Notes: generated by a model from the letters alone, not told the origin. A stretch of 64,000 bases of DNA from Rhizobium sp. CCGE 510 (GCF_000292525.1 NZ_AEYF01000021.1:1-64000); one strand, 5' to 3'. Positions 47,828-56,704 are shown, counted from the stretch's first letter. A program made the numbers and translations.

Positions 47828-49048
47828 ATGGACATATCCCAAGGCCCGCGGAGCGTTCTTCGCCACCCAGGCTATCTGAATTTCGCTGCCTCCCGCGTCT
47901 TTTCCTCGCTTGCCTTCCAGTCGATCGGCATTGCCATGGGCTGGATGATCTATGACCAGACGCACAGCGCTTTTGCGCTCGGCCTTGTCGGTCTCTGCCA
48001 GTTCCTGCCGATGGCGCTGCTGACCTTCGTCGTCGGCCATGTCGCCGACCGGTTCGACCGGCGGCGCATCGGCCTCATTTGCCAGTTGATCGAGGCGGTG
48101 ACGGCGCTGGTGCTGGCGGTGGCCACCTGGCAGCAATGGCTGACGCCGGCCGGCATCCTTGCCGCCGTTACCGTGCTCGGCGCCGTCGTCGCCTTCGAGC
48201 GGCCGACCATGGCGGCCCTGCTACCGAACATCGTGCCGGCCTCGATGGTGCAGAAGGCGGTCGCAACCTCCACTTCGCTAATGCAGACGGCGCTGATCAT
48301 CGGCCCGTCGCTCGGCGGCCTGCTTTACGGGCTGAACCCGGTGGCGCCCTTTGCTTCTGCCGCGCTGCTTTTTGCGGTCGCAAGCTTCAACGTCATCTCG
48401 ATCCGCATGCAATGGGCGCCTGCCAAGCGCGAGCCGGTGACGCTTGCCTCGGTCTTTGCCGGCGTCTCCTTCATCCGTAGCCGGCCGGTAATGCTCGGCA
48501 CGATCTCGCTCGATCTTTTCGCGGTGCTGCTCGGCGGTGCGACCGCGCTGCTGCCGATGTTTGCCAGCGATATCCTGCATGCCGGCCCATGGGGACTGGG
48601 CTTCCTGCGCGCCGCACCGGCGGTCGGCGCGCTCGCCATGTCGATCGTGCTTGCCCGCCGGCCGCTCGAAAGCAATGTCGGCCGCAAGATGCTGGCCGCC
48701 GTTGCGGTATTCGGCGTCGCCACCATCGTCTTTTCGCTCTCCACCAATATCGCGCTTTCCGTGCTGGCGCTGCTGGTCATCGGGGCCTCCGATACGGTGA
48801 GCGTCGTCGTGCGCAGTTCGCTGGTGCAGCTTCTGACGCCGGACGAGATGCGTGGCCGCGTCAGCGCCGTCAACTCGCTGTTCATCGGCACCTCCAACCA
48901 GCTCGGCGAATTCGAATCCGGCATGATGGCGGCAGCCCTCGGACCGGTCGCCACCGGCATCGTCGGCGGGCTCGGCACTGTTCTCGTCGTGCTTCTGTGG
49001 ATGCGCCTCTTCCCCGATCTCACCAGGGTCAAGACGCTGCAGGGGTAA
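47828..49048 (+). CDS. MFS transporter (MFS_3, enterobactin-exporter-like)
   Basis: A 406-residue membrane protein with about 12 helices. The loop motif GHVADRFDRRRIGL near residue 70 and the cytoplasmic segment with RMQWAPAKREPV fit the EntS-like MFS_3 group of exporters. Its substrate cannot be told from the sequence. It stands alone on the plus strand. Confidence 0.85.
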   Translation: MDISQGPRSVLRHPGYLNFAASRVFSSLAFQSIGIAMGWMIYDQTHSAFALGLVGLCQFLPMALLTFVVGHVADRFDRRRIGLICQLIEAVTALVLAVATWQQWLTPAGILAAVTVLGAVVAFERPTMAALLPNIVPASMVQKAVATSTSLMQTALIIGPSLGGLLYGLNPVAPFASAALLFAVASFNVISIRMQWAPAKREPVTLASVFAGVSFIRSRPVMLGTISLDLFAVLLGGATALLPMFASDILHAGPWGLGFLRAAPAVGALAMSIVLARRPLESNVGRKMLAAVAVFGVATIVFSLSTNIALSVLALLVIGASDTVSVVVRSSLVQLLTPDEMRGRVSAVNSLFIGTSNQLGEFESGMMAAALGPVATGIVGGLGTVLVVLLWMRLFPDLTRVKTLQG

Positions 49049-49125
49049 TGCATGCATGGTGCGTTGAAAGCAGCGGCGGCTCCCGTTAGGGTCCGCGCAA
49101 ATCATTATTCGGCGGGGGGCCGCGC

Positions 49126-49722
49126 GTGACGATAAGCTTTCTAACCTATGCAATGGCGGCGGTTTTCGCCTTTGCACCGGCCGCGGCACGGGCCGAATGG
49201 CAGGCGCTCGAAGAGGTGCGGCCCTATTCGATATCGGGCAAAACAGGCGCGGAGCTCTACGAATCGATCGGGGCGCGGGGGCCTGAAGCCGGCACGAGCC
49301 GGGCGATCGCGCATACGACGTTCAAGCTGACCTGGACCCGGAAATACGAACCGCAGGGCAATGCCTGTGTCATCACCACCAACCGGCCGAAGCTCATCAT
49401 CACCTATACACTGCCGAAGCCATCGGCTGCGCTGCCGCCTGCGGTCGAAGGCAGCTGGAATGCCTTCATTGCGGGTGTGCACGCCCATGAGCGGGTGCAT
49501 GGCGACACCATCAAGGCAATGGTCAAGGAAATCGAGGCGATGAGCATCGGCCTGACGGTTGCCGACGACCCCGCCTGCAAGAAGATCCGGATCGAGCTGA
49601 CGCGCCGGCTCGGCGAGATCTCCCAAAGACAGCGCCAGAGCGGCCGCGATTTCGACAAGATCGAACTCGGCGACGGCGGAAATATCCAGCAGCTCATCCT
49701 CAAGCTGGTCAATGGGCCGTGA
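49126..49722 (+). CDS. DUF922 family predicted zinc protease, secreted
   Basis: A 198-residue protein with a signal peptide (hydrophobic run ending PAAARA) and the DUF922 domain. The zinc motif HERVHGD (HExxH) is near residue 124. Family members are called predicted Zn-dependent proteases, without proven substrate. The protein is likely periplasmic. GTG start at 49126 is needed to give the signal peptide. Confidence 0.8.
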   Translation: MTISFLTYAMAAVFAFAPAAARAEWQALEEVRPYSISGKTGAELYESIGARGPEAGTSRAIAHTTFKLTWTRKYEPQGNACVITTNRPKLIITYTLPKPSAALPPAVEGSWNAFIAGVHAHERVHGDTIKAMVKEIEAMSIGLTVADDPACKKIRIELTRRLGEISQRQRQSGRDFDKIELGDGGNIQQLILKLVNGP

Positions 49723-49818
49723 TGGCCTGAAAGAGGCCGCCCGACACTTCCTCCCTGGATCTGCCCGGCCGGTCTCCTATTTCTCCCGTCAGCGTGAGAT
49801 AGATCGAGGAGGCGCGCA

Positions 49819-50172
49819 ATGTCCTATGTCGATGGTTTCATCGTGGCGGTGCCGAAGGAGAATATCGACGCCTATAAGAAATTCTCGGCCTTCGCCGGCT
49901 CGATCTGGAAGGAATATGGCGCGCTCGAATATGTCGAATGCATCGGCGACGACGTGCCCTATGGCACGCTGACCTCCTTTCCCCGCGCCGTGCAGGCCAA
50001 GGACGACGAGGTGGTGGTGTTTTCCTGGATCGTCTATCACTCGCGGCAGGAGCGCGACGATATCAATGCCAAGGTGATGGCCGATCCCCGGCTCAAGGAC
50101 GACCAATGGCAGATGCCGTTCGACGGCAAGCGGATGATCTATGGCGGCTTCGAGACGCTGCTCAAGCTCTGA
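49819..50172 (+). CDS. DUF1428 domain protein
   Basis: A 117-residue member of the DUF1428 family of ferredoxin-like dimers: SYVDGFIVAVPKENIDAYKK, GALEYVECIGDDVPYG, and MPFDGKRMIYGGFETLL at the end. The full family pattern is present. Function unknown. A GAGG site precedes the ATG. Confidence 0.9.
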   Translation: MSYVDGFIVAVPKENIDAYKKFSAFAGSIWKEYGALEYVECIGDDVPYGTLTSFPRAVQAKDDEVVVFSWIVYHSRQERDDINAKVMADPRLKDDQWQMPFDGKRMIYGGFETLLKL

Positions 50173-50259
50173 CCGGTACTCCCGGTTTCGAGGCATGCAT
50201 TGACTTGGCTGCAACGGCGCGCCAACTCGCGGGGATGTCATCCGAGCCGGGAGAGCGCC

Positions 50260-50682
50260 TTGCCCCAGAAGATCCTCACATTAGCCACACGTGGCCAGGG
50301 CCTTTACGAATTCACCGACCAGGCGGAGGCCTTCGTCCACGCGTCCGGGCAGGCGGAGGGGCTTCTCACAGTCTTCGTGCGGCACACCTCCTGTTCGCTG
50401 CTGATTCAGGAAAATGCCGATCCCGACGTACAAACCGATCTTCTCGCCTTCTTCCGCCGCCTGGTGCCGCCGGCCTCCGATGCCGCGATGGGCTGGGTCG
50501 TGCACCGGGCCGAGGGGCCGGACGACATGCCGGCGCATATCAAGGCGGCGCTGACGCAGGTTTCGATCGGCATTCCTGTCGCGAGGGCGACGCTGATGCT
50601 CGGCACCTGGCAGGGGCTTTATCTGTTCGAACATCGAGACCGGCCGCACCGGCGAGAAATCGTCCTGCATTTGAGCAGTTGA
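50260..50682 (+). CDS. YjbQ/UPF0047 family protein (secondary thiamine-phosphate synthase-like)
   Basis: A 140-residue protein of the YjbQ family with FVRHTSCSLLIQENADPDVQ near residue 35, then MPAHIKAALTQVSIGIPV and GTWQGLYLFEHRDRPHRR. YjbQ has weak thiamine-phosphate synthase activity in E. coli; the true role is unsure. I chose the TTG at 50260, where the family homology begins and GGGAG lies upstream; a longer frame starts at 50200. Confidence 0.8.
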   Translation: MPQKILTLATRGQGLYEFTDQAEAFVHASGQAEGLLTVFVRHTSCSLLIQENADPDVQTDLLAFFRRLVPPASDAAMGWVVHRAEGPDDMPAHIKAALTQVSIGIPVARATLMLGTWQGLYLFEHRDRPHRREIVLHLSS

Positions 50683-50779
50683 AGGATTAATCCTTCTGAA
50701 TGAGAAGTGAATGCCTGGTTCGAACGCCGTTCAGTTTGCAGCGTCTACTGTCGAGACAATCCCTGAAGGGAGAGTTCAA

Positions 50780-50803
50780 GCATGTCGCGCGATAGCGACA
50801 TGC
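50780..50803. repeat. GCATGTCGC hairpin repeat
   Basis: GCATGTCGC, loop GCGATA, GCGACATGC. Shares its core with the palindrome at 46486. It lies 34 bases before a secreted-protein gene. Confidence 0.6.
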
Positions 50804-50837
50804 GCAAAGACGAAGAACAACTTGACGGAGACAGCCC

Positions 50838-51143
50838 ATGACGCATTTCCTCGCCAAAGCCTCGCTTGCCGCATTGCTCGCCCTCAGCGCCATTCCGGTC
50901 ACCGCTTCCACCGCGGCAGCCGCAGGGCCGCAGACGAGCCTCGTCGTCGAAGCGCAATACCATCGTCCGATCCGCGGTTGCTCGCCGATGCACGCGGTGC
51001 GCAAGGCGCGCGAGTTCGGCCTGCGCGATGCCCGCATCACCCGCATGTCGAAGCGCGTCGTCGTCGTTGCCGGGCGTGAGCGTCGCGGCTGGGACAGGAT
51101 CACCTTCGCGAATGTCCGCGGTTGCCCGCTGATCCGGCGCTGA
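50838..51143 (+). CDS. Small secreted protein with FANVRGCP motif
   Basis: A 101-residue protein with a signal peptide (LAALLALSAIPVTASTAAA) and a basic mature part of about 75 residues. Two cysteines (RGCSPMHAVRKAREFGL and NVRGCPLIRR) may form a disulphide. The C-terminal ITFANVRGCPLIRR is shared with the following gene, so the two are tandem duplicates. Unknown function in the periplasm. Confidence 0.75.
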   Translation: MTHFLAKASLAALLALSAIPVTASTAAAAGPQTSLVVEAQYHRPIRGCSPMHAVRKAREFGLRDARITRMSKRVVVVAGRERRGWDRITFANVRGCPLIRR

Positions 51144-51149
51144 GGACAG

Positions 51150-51186
51150 CGGCCGGAGGCGCCGAAGCGGCGCTTCCGGCCGTTTT
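51150..51186 (+). terminator. Rho-independent terminator
   Basis: CGGCCGGA with GGCGCC pairs with GGCGC and TTCCGGCCG, followed by TTTT. It comes 7 bases after the secreted-protein stop. Confidence 0.85.
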
Positions 51187-51319
51187 GCCTTGACGGCGAC
51201 ACTTTCAGCCGTTTCTTCTCTAACCCGTATGGGTGATTCCCCAATGACGCTTCGGCGGCATGCGGTGTAATAGGGCGGGCGGCTCGGCCGCACCGACTTT
51301 GAAACGAAAGGTTTTTTCG

Positions 51320-51679
51320 ATGATGCAGTTTTTGGCAAAGGCGGGTCTTGCCGCCATGCTGACAGCCGGCACTCTTGCCGGCACGGTGGCGCCTGCCGCC
51401 GCCCAGTTGAATATCATTATCGGCGATCAGGATCGTGATCAGCCGCGGGATTACCGCCGTCCGCCGCCCGGCTACGATCGGCCGCCTGCGGGCTACGACC
51501 GCCGGCCGCGCGGGTGCGATCCGCGTCTCGCTGAAAATATGGCTCGCGATTTCGGCTTCCGCCGCGCCCGCGTCGTCGACGTAACGCCGCGCCGCGTGAT
51601 CGTACAGGGCTGGACGCGTCGCGGCCCCGACGAGATGAGCTTCGCCAACGTCCGCGGCTGCCCCGCTCTGCGTCGCTGA
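51320..51679 (+). CDS. Small secreted protein with FANVRGCP motif, paralogue
   Basis: A 119-residue tandem paralogue of the gene at 50838. It has a signal peptide ending VAPAAAQ, an inserted repeat-like linker rich in Y, R, D and P (PPGYDRPPAGYDRRPRG), and the shared C-terminal part ending MSFANVRGCPALRR. Two cysteines are conserved. Function unknown. Confidence 0.75.
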   Translation: MMQFLAKAGLAAMLTAGTLAGTVAPAAAQLNIIIGDQDRDQPRDYRRPPPGYDRPPAGYDRRPRGCDPRLAENMARDFGFRRARVVDVTPRRVIVQGWTRRGPDEMSFANVRGCPALRR

Positions 51680-51744
51680 TCTTTGGATCTTGCCGCCCCT
51701 GCTTGGATCGGCAATGGCTGCCTGCTTTTTCTGAAAATGATTTC

Positions 51745-51777
51745 CAGCGCCGCGCGTCAAAAAGATGCGCGGCGCTG
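51745..51777. terminator. Bidirectional hairpin between convergent genes
   Basis: CAGCGCCGCGC pairs perfectly with GCGCGGCGCTG around an AT-containing loop with AAAAAG. Its core is shared with the repeat at 33114. It sits between the convergent secreted-protein and SIMPL genes and can terminate both. Confidence 0.65.
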
Positions 51778-51783
51778 TTATGT

Positions 51784-52524
51784 TTACTGCTCGATGGCAA
51801 AAGTCACGGTGACGCTGACATTATAATTGTTCTCGCCGCCCTGAACGGGAACGGCAGCGTCGGAAGCTTCCTTCATCATCGTGGCACGATAGACTGGCTG
51901 CGGCATTGAGCGGGGCACGTTTTCGTTGATCTCGATGATGCGGCCGAGCTTGACGCCGGCCGCTTCGCTGAGCGTCTTCGCCTTCTTGACGGCTTCAGTG
52001 ACGGCATTCTTGCGCGCTTGTTCGAGGGCTGCTTCCGGCTTGTCGTTGGTGAACTGGATGTCGCCGCCCTGGTTGATGCCGAGGGTGACTGACTGGTCGA
52101 TCACCTGGCCGAGCTTGGCGAGATCGCGCAGTCGGACGGTGACCGAATTGATGGTCTGGTAGCCGATCAGCTGCGGCTGCTGTTGCTGGCCATCGACCGG
52201 CTGCGGATAGTTGTATTGCGGCTGGATGGAAAAGCCGGAGGTCTGCAGATCGCGCTCGGCGATGCCGCCGTCCTTCAGCGCCTTAAGCACCTCGTTCATC
52301 GCCCTGTTGTTCTCGTCGAGCGCTTCGCGGGCGGTTTTCGCCTGCTTGACGACCGCGAGATTGACGACCGCCATATCGGGAGCCACGGCCGATTCGCCAT
52401 CGCCCGTCACCGAAATCACCGCCTCGCGCGGCTTTGCCTCCTGCGCCAATACAGGCGCTGCGCTGCCAAGCGGCAGAGCCAGAAGAGCAGTCATCAGAAG
52501 TGTCTTGGAAAGAATCGGCGCCAT
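51784..52524 (-). CDS. SIMPL domain protein (DUF541)
   Basis: A 246-residue periplasmic protein with a signal peptide (LLMTALLALPLGSAAPVLA) and a SIMPL/DUF541 domain: ISVTGDGESAVAPDMAVVNL, ALDENNRAMNEVLKALKDG and a C-terminal VSVTVTFAIEQ strand. Relatives include Brucella BP26/Omp28 and E. coli YggE, which form ring-like oligomers and are linked with oxidative stress. Function here is by similarity only. Confidence 0.9.
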   Translation of the reverse strand: MAPILSKTLLMTALLALPLGSAAPVLAQEAKPREAVISVTGDGESAVAPDMAVVNLAVVKQAKTAREALDENNRAMNEVLKALKDGGIAERDLQTSGFSIQPQYNYPQPVDGQQQQPQLIGYQTINSVTVRLRDLAKLGQVIDQSVTLGINQGGDIQFTNDKPEAALEQARKNAVTEAVKKAKTLSEAAGVKLGRIIEINENVPRSMPQPVYRATMMKEASDAAVPVQGGENNYNVSVTVTFAIEQ

Positions 52525-52722
52525 GTTTCATTCCCTAGTTGTCGTTTCCCGGAGCCACTTTCTGTCGGTTGATTGTGAAGCTATTGCGGCGGAAGGGAAC
52601 GACGGAGGCGCATCGGGAGAAAAATGTGGGGGATGCGGGCGTGGAACTCGAATCCGTTCAGCGGTCGGCTGCAACTTCGGCTCAACAGGGAGTGAAAGAG
52701 AGGGCGTGCTGTGGCGAGTAAC

Positions 52723-52787
52723 GGAGAGGGTGTGCCGTGGTCGCCCCCCTCTGCCCTGCCCGGCATCTCCCCCACAGGTGGGGAGAT
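52723..52787. repeat. Rhizobial intergenic repeat, left arm of inverted pair
   Basis: Begins GGAGAGGGTGTGCCGTGG and ends CCACAGGTGGGGAGAT. It is the near-perfect reverse complement of 52873 to 52937 across 85 bases. Each arm itself contains a hairpin (CTCCCCCACAGGTGGGGAG). Confidence 0.8.
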
Positions 52788-52872
52788 CAGCTAGACGCAC
52801 GGGTTTCCCCAAACAATTGGCGTCGCAGACCGACGAAACGGAAGAGAGGTAGGAAGGCCTAGCCACTTGCCT

Positions 52873-52937
52873 ATCTCCCCACCTGTGGGGGAGATGCCCG
52901 GCAGGGCAGAGGGGGGCGGCCACGGCACACCCTCTCC
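52873..52937. repeat. Rhizobial intergenic repeat, right arm of inverted pair
   Basis: Begins ATCTCCCCACCTGTGGGG and ends CACGGCACACCCTCTCC. Pairs with 52723 to 52787 with about two mismatches. The spacer has no gene. Confidence 0.8.
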
Positions 52938-53078
52938 ATCCTGGGCACAGTTTTCACCGGCTTGGTCTGGATTCCTACGGGTTCGCAGGCGCCGAAGGCC
53001 GGCCTGTCGATTGGTCCTAGTTCCGGAAGGAATTGCCTACTTCTTGATCAGAAGCCGTTGACGGCTTCGCGACGCGCT

Positions 53079-53225
53079 TTACGCGCCGAAATCATCCATA
53101 AACGACGGATGGATCGCAGGCTTGCGCTCTTCGCGCGCGTCGCGAAAACGCTGGGGAACCGCACCGAGACCGTTGACGAAACGGGTCAGGAGATTGCGGT
53201 TGAAAAGTTTATGCAGGGCACTCAT
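53079..53225 (-). CDS. Possible small protein (48 aa)
   Basis: A minus-strand ATG frame of 48 codons starting MSALHKLFNRNLLTRFVNGL, amphipathic and basic in the middle. It has the look of a real rhizobial small protein, but no good ribosome site is seen, and an open plus-strand frame overlaps it. Confidence 0.3.
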   Translation of the reverse strand: MSALHKLFNRNLLTRFVNGLGAVPQRFRDAREERKPAIHPSFMDDFGA

Positions 53226-53470
53226 GGCAGTTCACTCATTCTTTTTTTTGTTAGTCGGCAGCATATATTTTGCCCAAGCTGCCACCGCAATGGGCAATTT
53301 TACATGACAGTTATGCGACAGTGCATGGCTAGGGGCGAAAGGTGATCACATTGGCGTTAGAAGAGGCGGCCTGGGGCAGTCGATCTCACAAATTCTCGCC
53401 GGTTCTCGCCGTGTCGTGGTAGATTGCGCCCTTGGGCTTAAAGCCTGGCCCCTCCGAAGGAGAAGCTCAG

Positions 53471-53662
53471 ATGTACCGATTTTTCGCATTAATCGCGGCC
53501 GGAACCCTGATTGGCCTCGCCACGATCACTTCGGCCTGCACTTCATCCGGAAGCCTTGACCAGACTTCGTCGATCGGCGGCTATTACCGCGAGGAACTGC
53601 CGCTCAACCCGGCCTGCGGGGGTGGGTTCAGGCCTAGCGACGGGCGTTCTTGTAGTTATTAG
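53471..53662 (+). CDS. Small lipoprotein
   Basis: A 63-residue protein with a lipoprotein signal peptide ending in the lipobox TSAC, then a short tail with LNPACGGGFRPSDGRSCSY. A strong site GAAGGAGAAG is upstream of the ATG. A convergent paralogue (53684) has the same layout and the same RPAC/RPCSY-type end. Probably anchored in the outer or inner membrane; function unknown. Confidence 0.7.
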   Translation: MYRFFALIAAGTLIGLATITSACTSSGSLDQTSSIGGYYREELPLNPACGGGFRPSDGRSCSY

Positions 53663-53683
53663 AAAAGAGTCCTAAGCACGCTG

Positions 53684-53848
53684 CTAATAGCTGCACGGAC
53701 GATCATTGCCGAATCCATCACGGCAGGCGGGCCGGAGGGCAAAATCAGCGCTCGAAGAAGTGTACCCGACCGAGCCCGTCTGCACCGAGTCATTTGTGCT
53801 CGTGGTGCAGGACGATGCCGACATGGAGATGATGAAGACGGCTGTCAT
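53684..53848 (-). CDS. Small lipoprotein, convergent paralogue
   Basis: A protein of 54 residues (64 if the upstream ATG at 53878 is used) with a signal peptide and lipobox ASSC, ending LRPACRDGFGNDRPCSY. The mature cysteines align with those of the gene at 53471. The two genes face each other with 21 bases between. Confidence 0.65.
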   Translation of the reverse strand: MTAVFIISMSASSCTTSTNDSVQTGSVGYTSSSADFALRPACRDGFGNDRPCSY

Positions 53849-54178
53849 GGCTGCCGATAGTTTGCGAGTCTGTAGCATCGAACCCCCTCACTGCCCAAAG
53901 CGTGTCGGTGTAAGGCTGGCAAGTAGGGCGGATGAGGCGTCCCGATAACTGTCGTTGTCGATCAAGATTTCGTTATTTGTCAAACCGTCGTCAGCTTCAC
54001 CCGAGGGCTCTTCCTAACCCGGAAAGCCTGTTGGGGAGTTGACACTTGCACAATGAATCACGGAGCCTGATCGGTGAAAGGGGAGCCGTTAGCTCTCCAA
54101 ATAGCCACTCTGAGAAACTCCCGCCGCCGACGATAGTCGGTTTTCCGGCTTGGGCCGTGCCGCAATGGACATCACCGC

Positions 54179-54203
54179 TTTGGACGCCTGCTTGGCGTCC
54201 AAA
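54179..54203. terminator. Hairpin near a small minus-strand gene
   Basis: TTTGGACGCC, loop TGCTT, GGCGTCCAAA. A perfect 10-base stem 8 bases downstream of the 54212 gene's stop on the minus strand. No T-run. Confidence 0.5.
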
Positions 54204-54211
54204 ATTATCAC

Positions 54212-54421
54212 TCAGTGAAGCCCTTGCAGTCTGTTCCGCCGCTCCGCCAGCAGTTCGTTTTGAACCAAATTCCTGGCATTGTCCGAAAGACCGTTCGGCC
54301 CGAACAGACCAAGTTCGGTAAACCGCGCTTCGATTTCCTTAGGAAGGCTGTCCGCTTCGTGTTGGCAAAGGCGCACAAGCCACTTCCATTCGTCGCTAGT
54401 CATATCCCTGTGCACGACCAT
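54212..54421 (-). CDS. Small hypothetical protein (69 aa)
   Basis: A 69-residue protein with SDEWKWLVRLCQHEADSLPK and a C-terminal helix NLVQNELLAERRNRLQ. Protein-like and helical. No family recognised. The hairpin at 54179 follows it. The 370 bases upstream (54422 to 54790) hold only a short hairpin, ACGCCTGCTCAGGCGT, and no gene I can support. Confidence 0.5.
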   Translation of the reverse strand: MVVHRDMTSDEWKWLVRLCQHEADSLPKEIEARFTELGLFGPNGLSDNARNLVQNELLAERRNRLQGLH

Positions 54422-54790
54422 GAATTGCTACCCCTCCCGAGAACAACGACATCCATTAATAAGTACCACAACTTCTATCGAAAGGCAGGGGGCTCGACGA
54501 TCGGGATGATCATCCGCGTAACAATCCGCGAAGCACGGCATCAACGCGAAGTTTCCGATCATTCGCGGTAAGTCTCCGCCAGCCGATAGTCGGCAAACCG
54601 TGGCGCCTACTTCTTATCGCAGTCTCACCGGACGATCACACGAACTCACTTCTTACGCCTGCTCAGGCGTAGGCAGAAAATCAGCGCGCCCGATCCGGAG
54701 CGCTGAGGGGCGTGAGCGATCGATGTAGCTTGAACAAACTCGCGCAAACCCTCACTATCGCTCCGCGTCGGGAGCGGTGGTGAGCGCGAC

Positions 54791-55147
54791 ATGAGGAAAC
54801 AACGTCAAGCTGAACTAGCTGACATCGGTACGGTTCGTTCCCATGTCGGGGGCTGGTCGATATCGACGGCTGGAATGTTGAGCACCTGTCGCGGACTGCA
54901 TTTCGACGTCAGGGACGTGACGCACGGCGTCGAAATGATAGGGCCAGCCTGTGATCACCACGCCGTCCTCGTCGCGCTCGGATACTCAAGGCAGTTCCGT
55001 TTTCACACGAACGTGGCGTCACGCGAGGTCTCGTGCCGGGCAGGGGACCTTATCGTCGTGCCTTCTGGAAGTCCCTCTAGGTTTGGTGGCGCGATCCCGG
55101 CAATCCTTCGGAATGGAATCGATCCGGAGCAGCTAAGCGCCAGTTGA
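54791..55147 (+). pseudogene. N-terminal fragment of an AraC-type regulator
   Basis: A 118-residue frame that matches the N-terminal sensor part of AraC regulators: HHAVLVALGYSRQFRFHTN, then CRAGDLIVVPSGSPSRFGG. It ends soon after, where a full gene would go on to a helix-turn-helix domain of about 170 more residues. The sequence directly after it is a hydrolase tail (next entry), so a deletion seems to have joined two genes. Confidence 0.6.
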
Positions 55148-55251
55148 TGGGCGCCGAGATTATGGTGATACAGGCCAGCCACCTGCCAATGCTTTCGCAG
55201 CCCGACGCGGTTGCGACGTTCATCGACAATGCGGCTGCGTCCTTCGGCTGA
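55148..55251 (+). pseudogene. C-terminal remnant of an alpha/beta hydrolase
   Basis: Reading in one frame gives VIQASHLPMLSQPDAVATFI up to a stop at 55251. It matches the C-terminal catalytic-histidine segment of the intact hydrolase 0.8 kb downstream (IEVESSHVPMLSQPDVVIDV). Everything N-terminal to it is gone. Evidence for an earlier tandem duplicate and a deletion that also removed the AraC C-terminus. Confidence 0.6.
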
Positions 55252-55450
55252 AAATTCGGCCAAAGGCTGAAGGCAGAGGCATAAATCGTCATCCCGTCCT
55301 TGCTTCGCCCTGGCGGCGATACGATGGGCTGCGTGCGCTTACATGCAGTTTGACCCAGCGCGTCAGGCTCGGTCACAGAAGCTTCGAGAGAAGCCGTTGG
55401 CTCGCTTGCCCCCAACGGAAACATTAACCCAACCAGAAAGGGACATCACA

Positions 55451-56152
55451 ATGACTACCTCCACGAAACCTACTATCGTGTTCTGTCATGGAATCTGGGC
55501 CGACGGCTCATGCTTCAGCAAGGTCATTCCCGCGCTGCAGGCGGACGGGCACGAGGTCATCGCCGTCCAGTACGGTCTGGACTCCTACGAGGAAGACATC
55601 GCCACGGTCAAACGGACGCTCAATCGTGTCGGAAGCCCGGTGATCCTCGTCGGACATTCCTATGGCGGTGCGACGATCACGGCCGCCGGCAACGACGATC
55701 GGGTCGTCGGTCTGGTCTTCGTCGCCGCTGTCGCTCCAGACACCGGGGAAACGGTCCAGGATCAGCTCGACAAGTTTCCGTCGGACATCTTCAACCATGT
55801 CGAGGCAGCAGACAACCGCGCCTGGATGCTGCCGAGCGGAGTAGAATTCTTCGCTGGAGATTTGCCGGAGGCGGAGCGGAAGCTTGTCTGGGCCACCCAC
55901 TACGCCCCTGTCGCCGATCTTTTCCACCAGCAGAAGCTCGGGCCCAGCGAGATTGCGTGGAAGTCCAAGCCGAGCTGGTACGTGCTCGCAACGCAGGACC
56001 ACACGGTTCATCCTGATCTTCAGCGCTGGGTGTCCAAGCGTATGAACGCAACGGTGATCGAAGTGGAGAGTAGCCACGTGCCGATGCTTTCCCAGCCCGA
56101 CGTGGTCATCGACGTGATCCGGAAGGCTGCGGCAGCGACCCAGAGCCGCTGA
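55451..56152 (+). CDS. Alpha/beta hydrolase
   Basis: A 233-residue esterase-like alpha/beta hydrolase. The start strand is TIVFCHGIWADGSCFSK (oxyanion region), the nucleophile elbow is GHSYGGAT near residue 76, and the catalytic histidine is in VESSHVPMLSQP near 215. The acid residue is probably in the preceding DHTVHPD segment. The substrate may be an ester or lactone. The ATG has AAAGGGA 9 bases upstream. It sits next to a RidA gene in an accessory patch near a tRNA. Confidence 0.8.
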   Translation: MTTSTKPTIVFCHGIWADGSCFSKVIPALQADGHEVIAVQYGLDSYEEDIATVKRTLNRVGSPVILVGHSYGGATITAAGNDDRVVGLVFVAAVAPDTGETVQDQLDKFPSDIFNHVEAADNRAWMLPSGVEFFAGDLPEAERKLVWATHYAPVADLFHQQKLGPSEIAWKSKPSWYVLATQDHTVHPDLQRWVSKRMNATVIEVESSHVPMLSQPDVVIDVIRKAAAATQSR

Positions 56153-56182
56153 CCGGTTCGATCCTGTTCTACATTAAAGAGT

Positions 56183-56230
56183 TAGAGCATGATGTCATAA
56201 GAAAACGCTCACACTTTTCGGCATCATGCA
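56183..56230. repeat. Rhizobial GAGCATG repeat, copy 2
   Basis: Starts GAGCATGATGTCATAAGAAA and ends TTTTCGGCATCATGC. Same family as 39586, with the CATGATG ends complementary. Confidence 0.65.
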
Positions 56231-56320
56231 ATGGAGAGGCCGTCGCAAGACCACCTTGAACCCGTTCCGATCGGCGACGTCGATCGGAACGGTTCAAGTT
56301 ATTTAAATTGAGGACGCATC

Positions 56321-56704
56321 ATGCAGATACGACACAACCCGGCCGGCCGCGAGCCCGCCACATACACGCATGGCATCGAGGTTGGCGGAGAGGGTCGAAC
56401 TCTCTACATCAGCGGGCAGATAGGGATCGACGCCGACGGCAACATTCCAAAAGATATCGAAGCCCAATCGAACGCGGTCTTCGACAATCTGAAAGCGGTT
56501 CTACACGAGGCTGGCATGACCTTTGAGCACTTGGTCAAAACAACGGTGTTCTTGACCGATCGCGACTATTTCCGAACATTCGCCGCCGTTCGCCAAGCTC
56601 ATCTCGGGTCCGCCAAGCCTGCGTCCACATTGGTGATCGTGTCGGGGCTGGTGCATCCGGACCTCCTCGTCGAAGTCGAGGCTATCGCCACAGCGAATTC
56701 TTGA
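56321..56704 (+). CDS. RidA/YjgF family protein
   Basis: A 127-residue RidA-type protein: LYISGQIGIDADGNIPKDIE, IKTTVFLTDRDYF-like residues and a C-terminal PDLLVEVEAIA. RidA proteins release ammonia from reactive enamine intermediates; the key arginine region expected near residue 105 is replaced by a LVIVSGLVHP stretch, so deaminase activity is doubtful. May act in a small catabolic unit with the hydrolase. Confidence 0.75.
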   Translation: MQIRHNPAGREPATYTHGIEVGGEGRTLYISGQIGIDADGNIPKDIEAQSNAVFDNLKAVLHEAGMTFEHLVKTTVFLTDRDYFRTFAAVRQAHLGSAKPASTLVIVSGLVHPDLLVEVEAIATANS

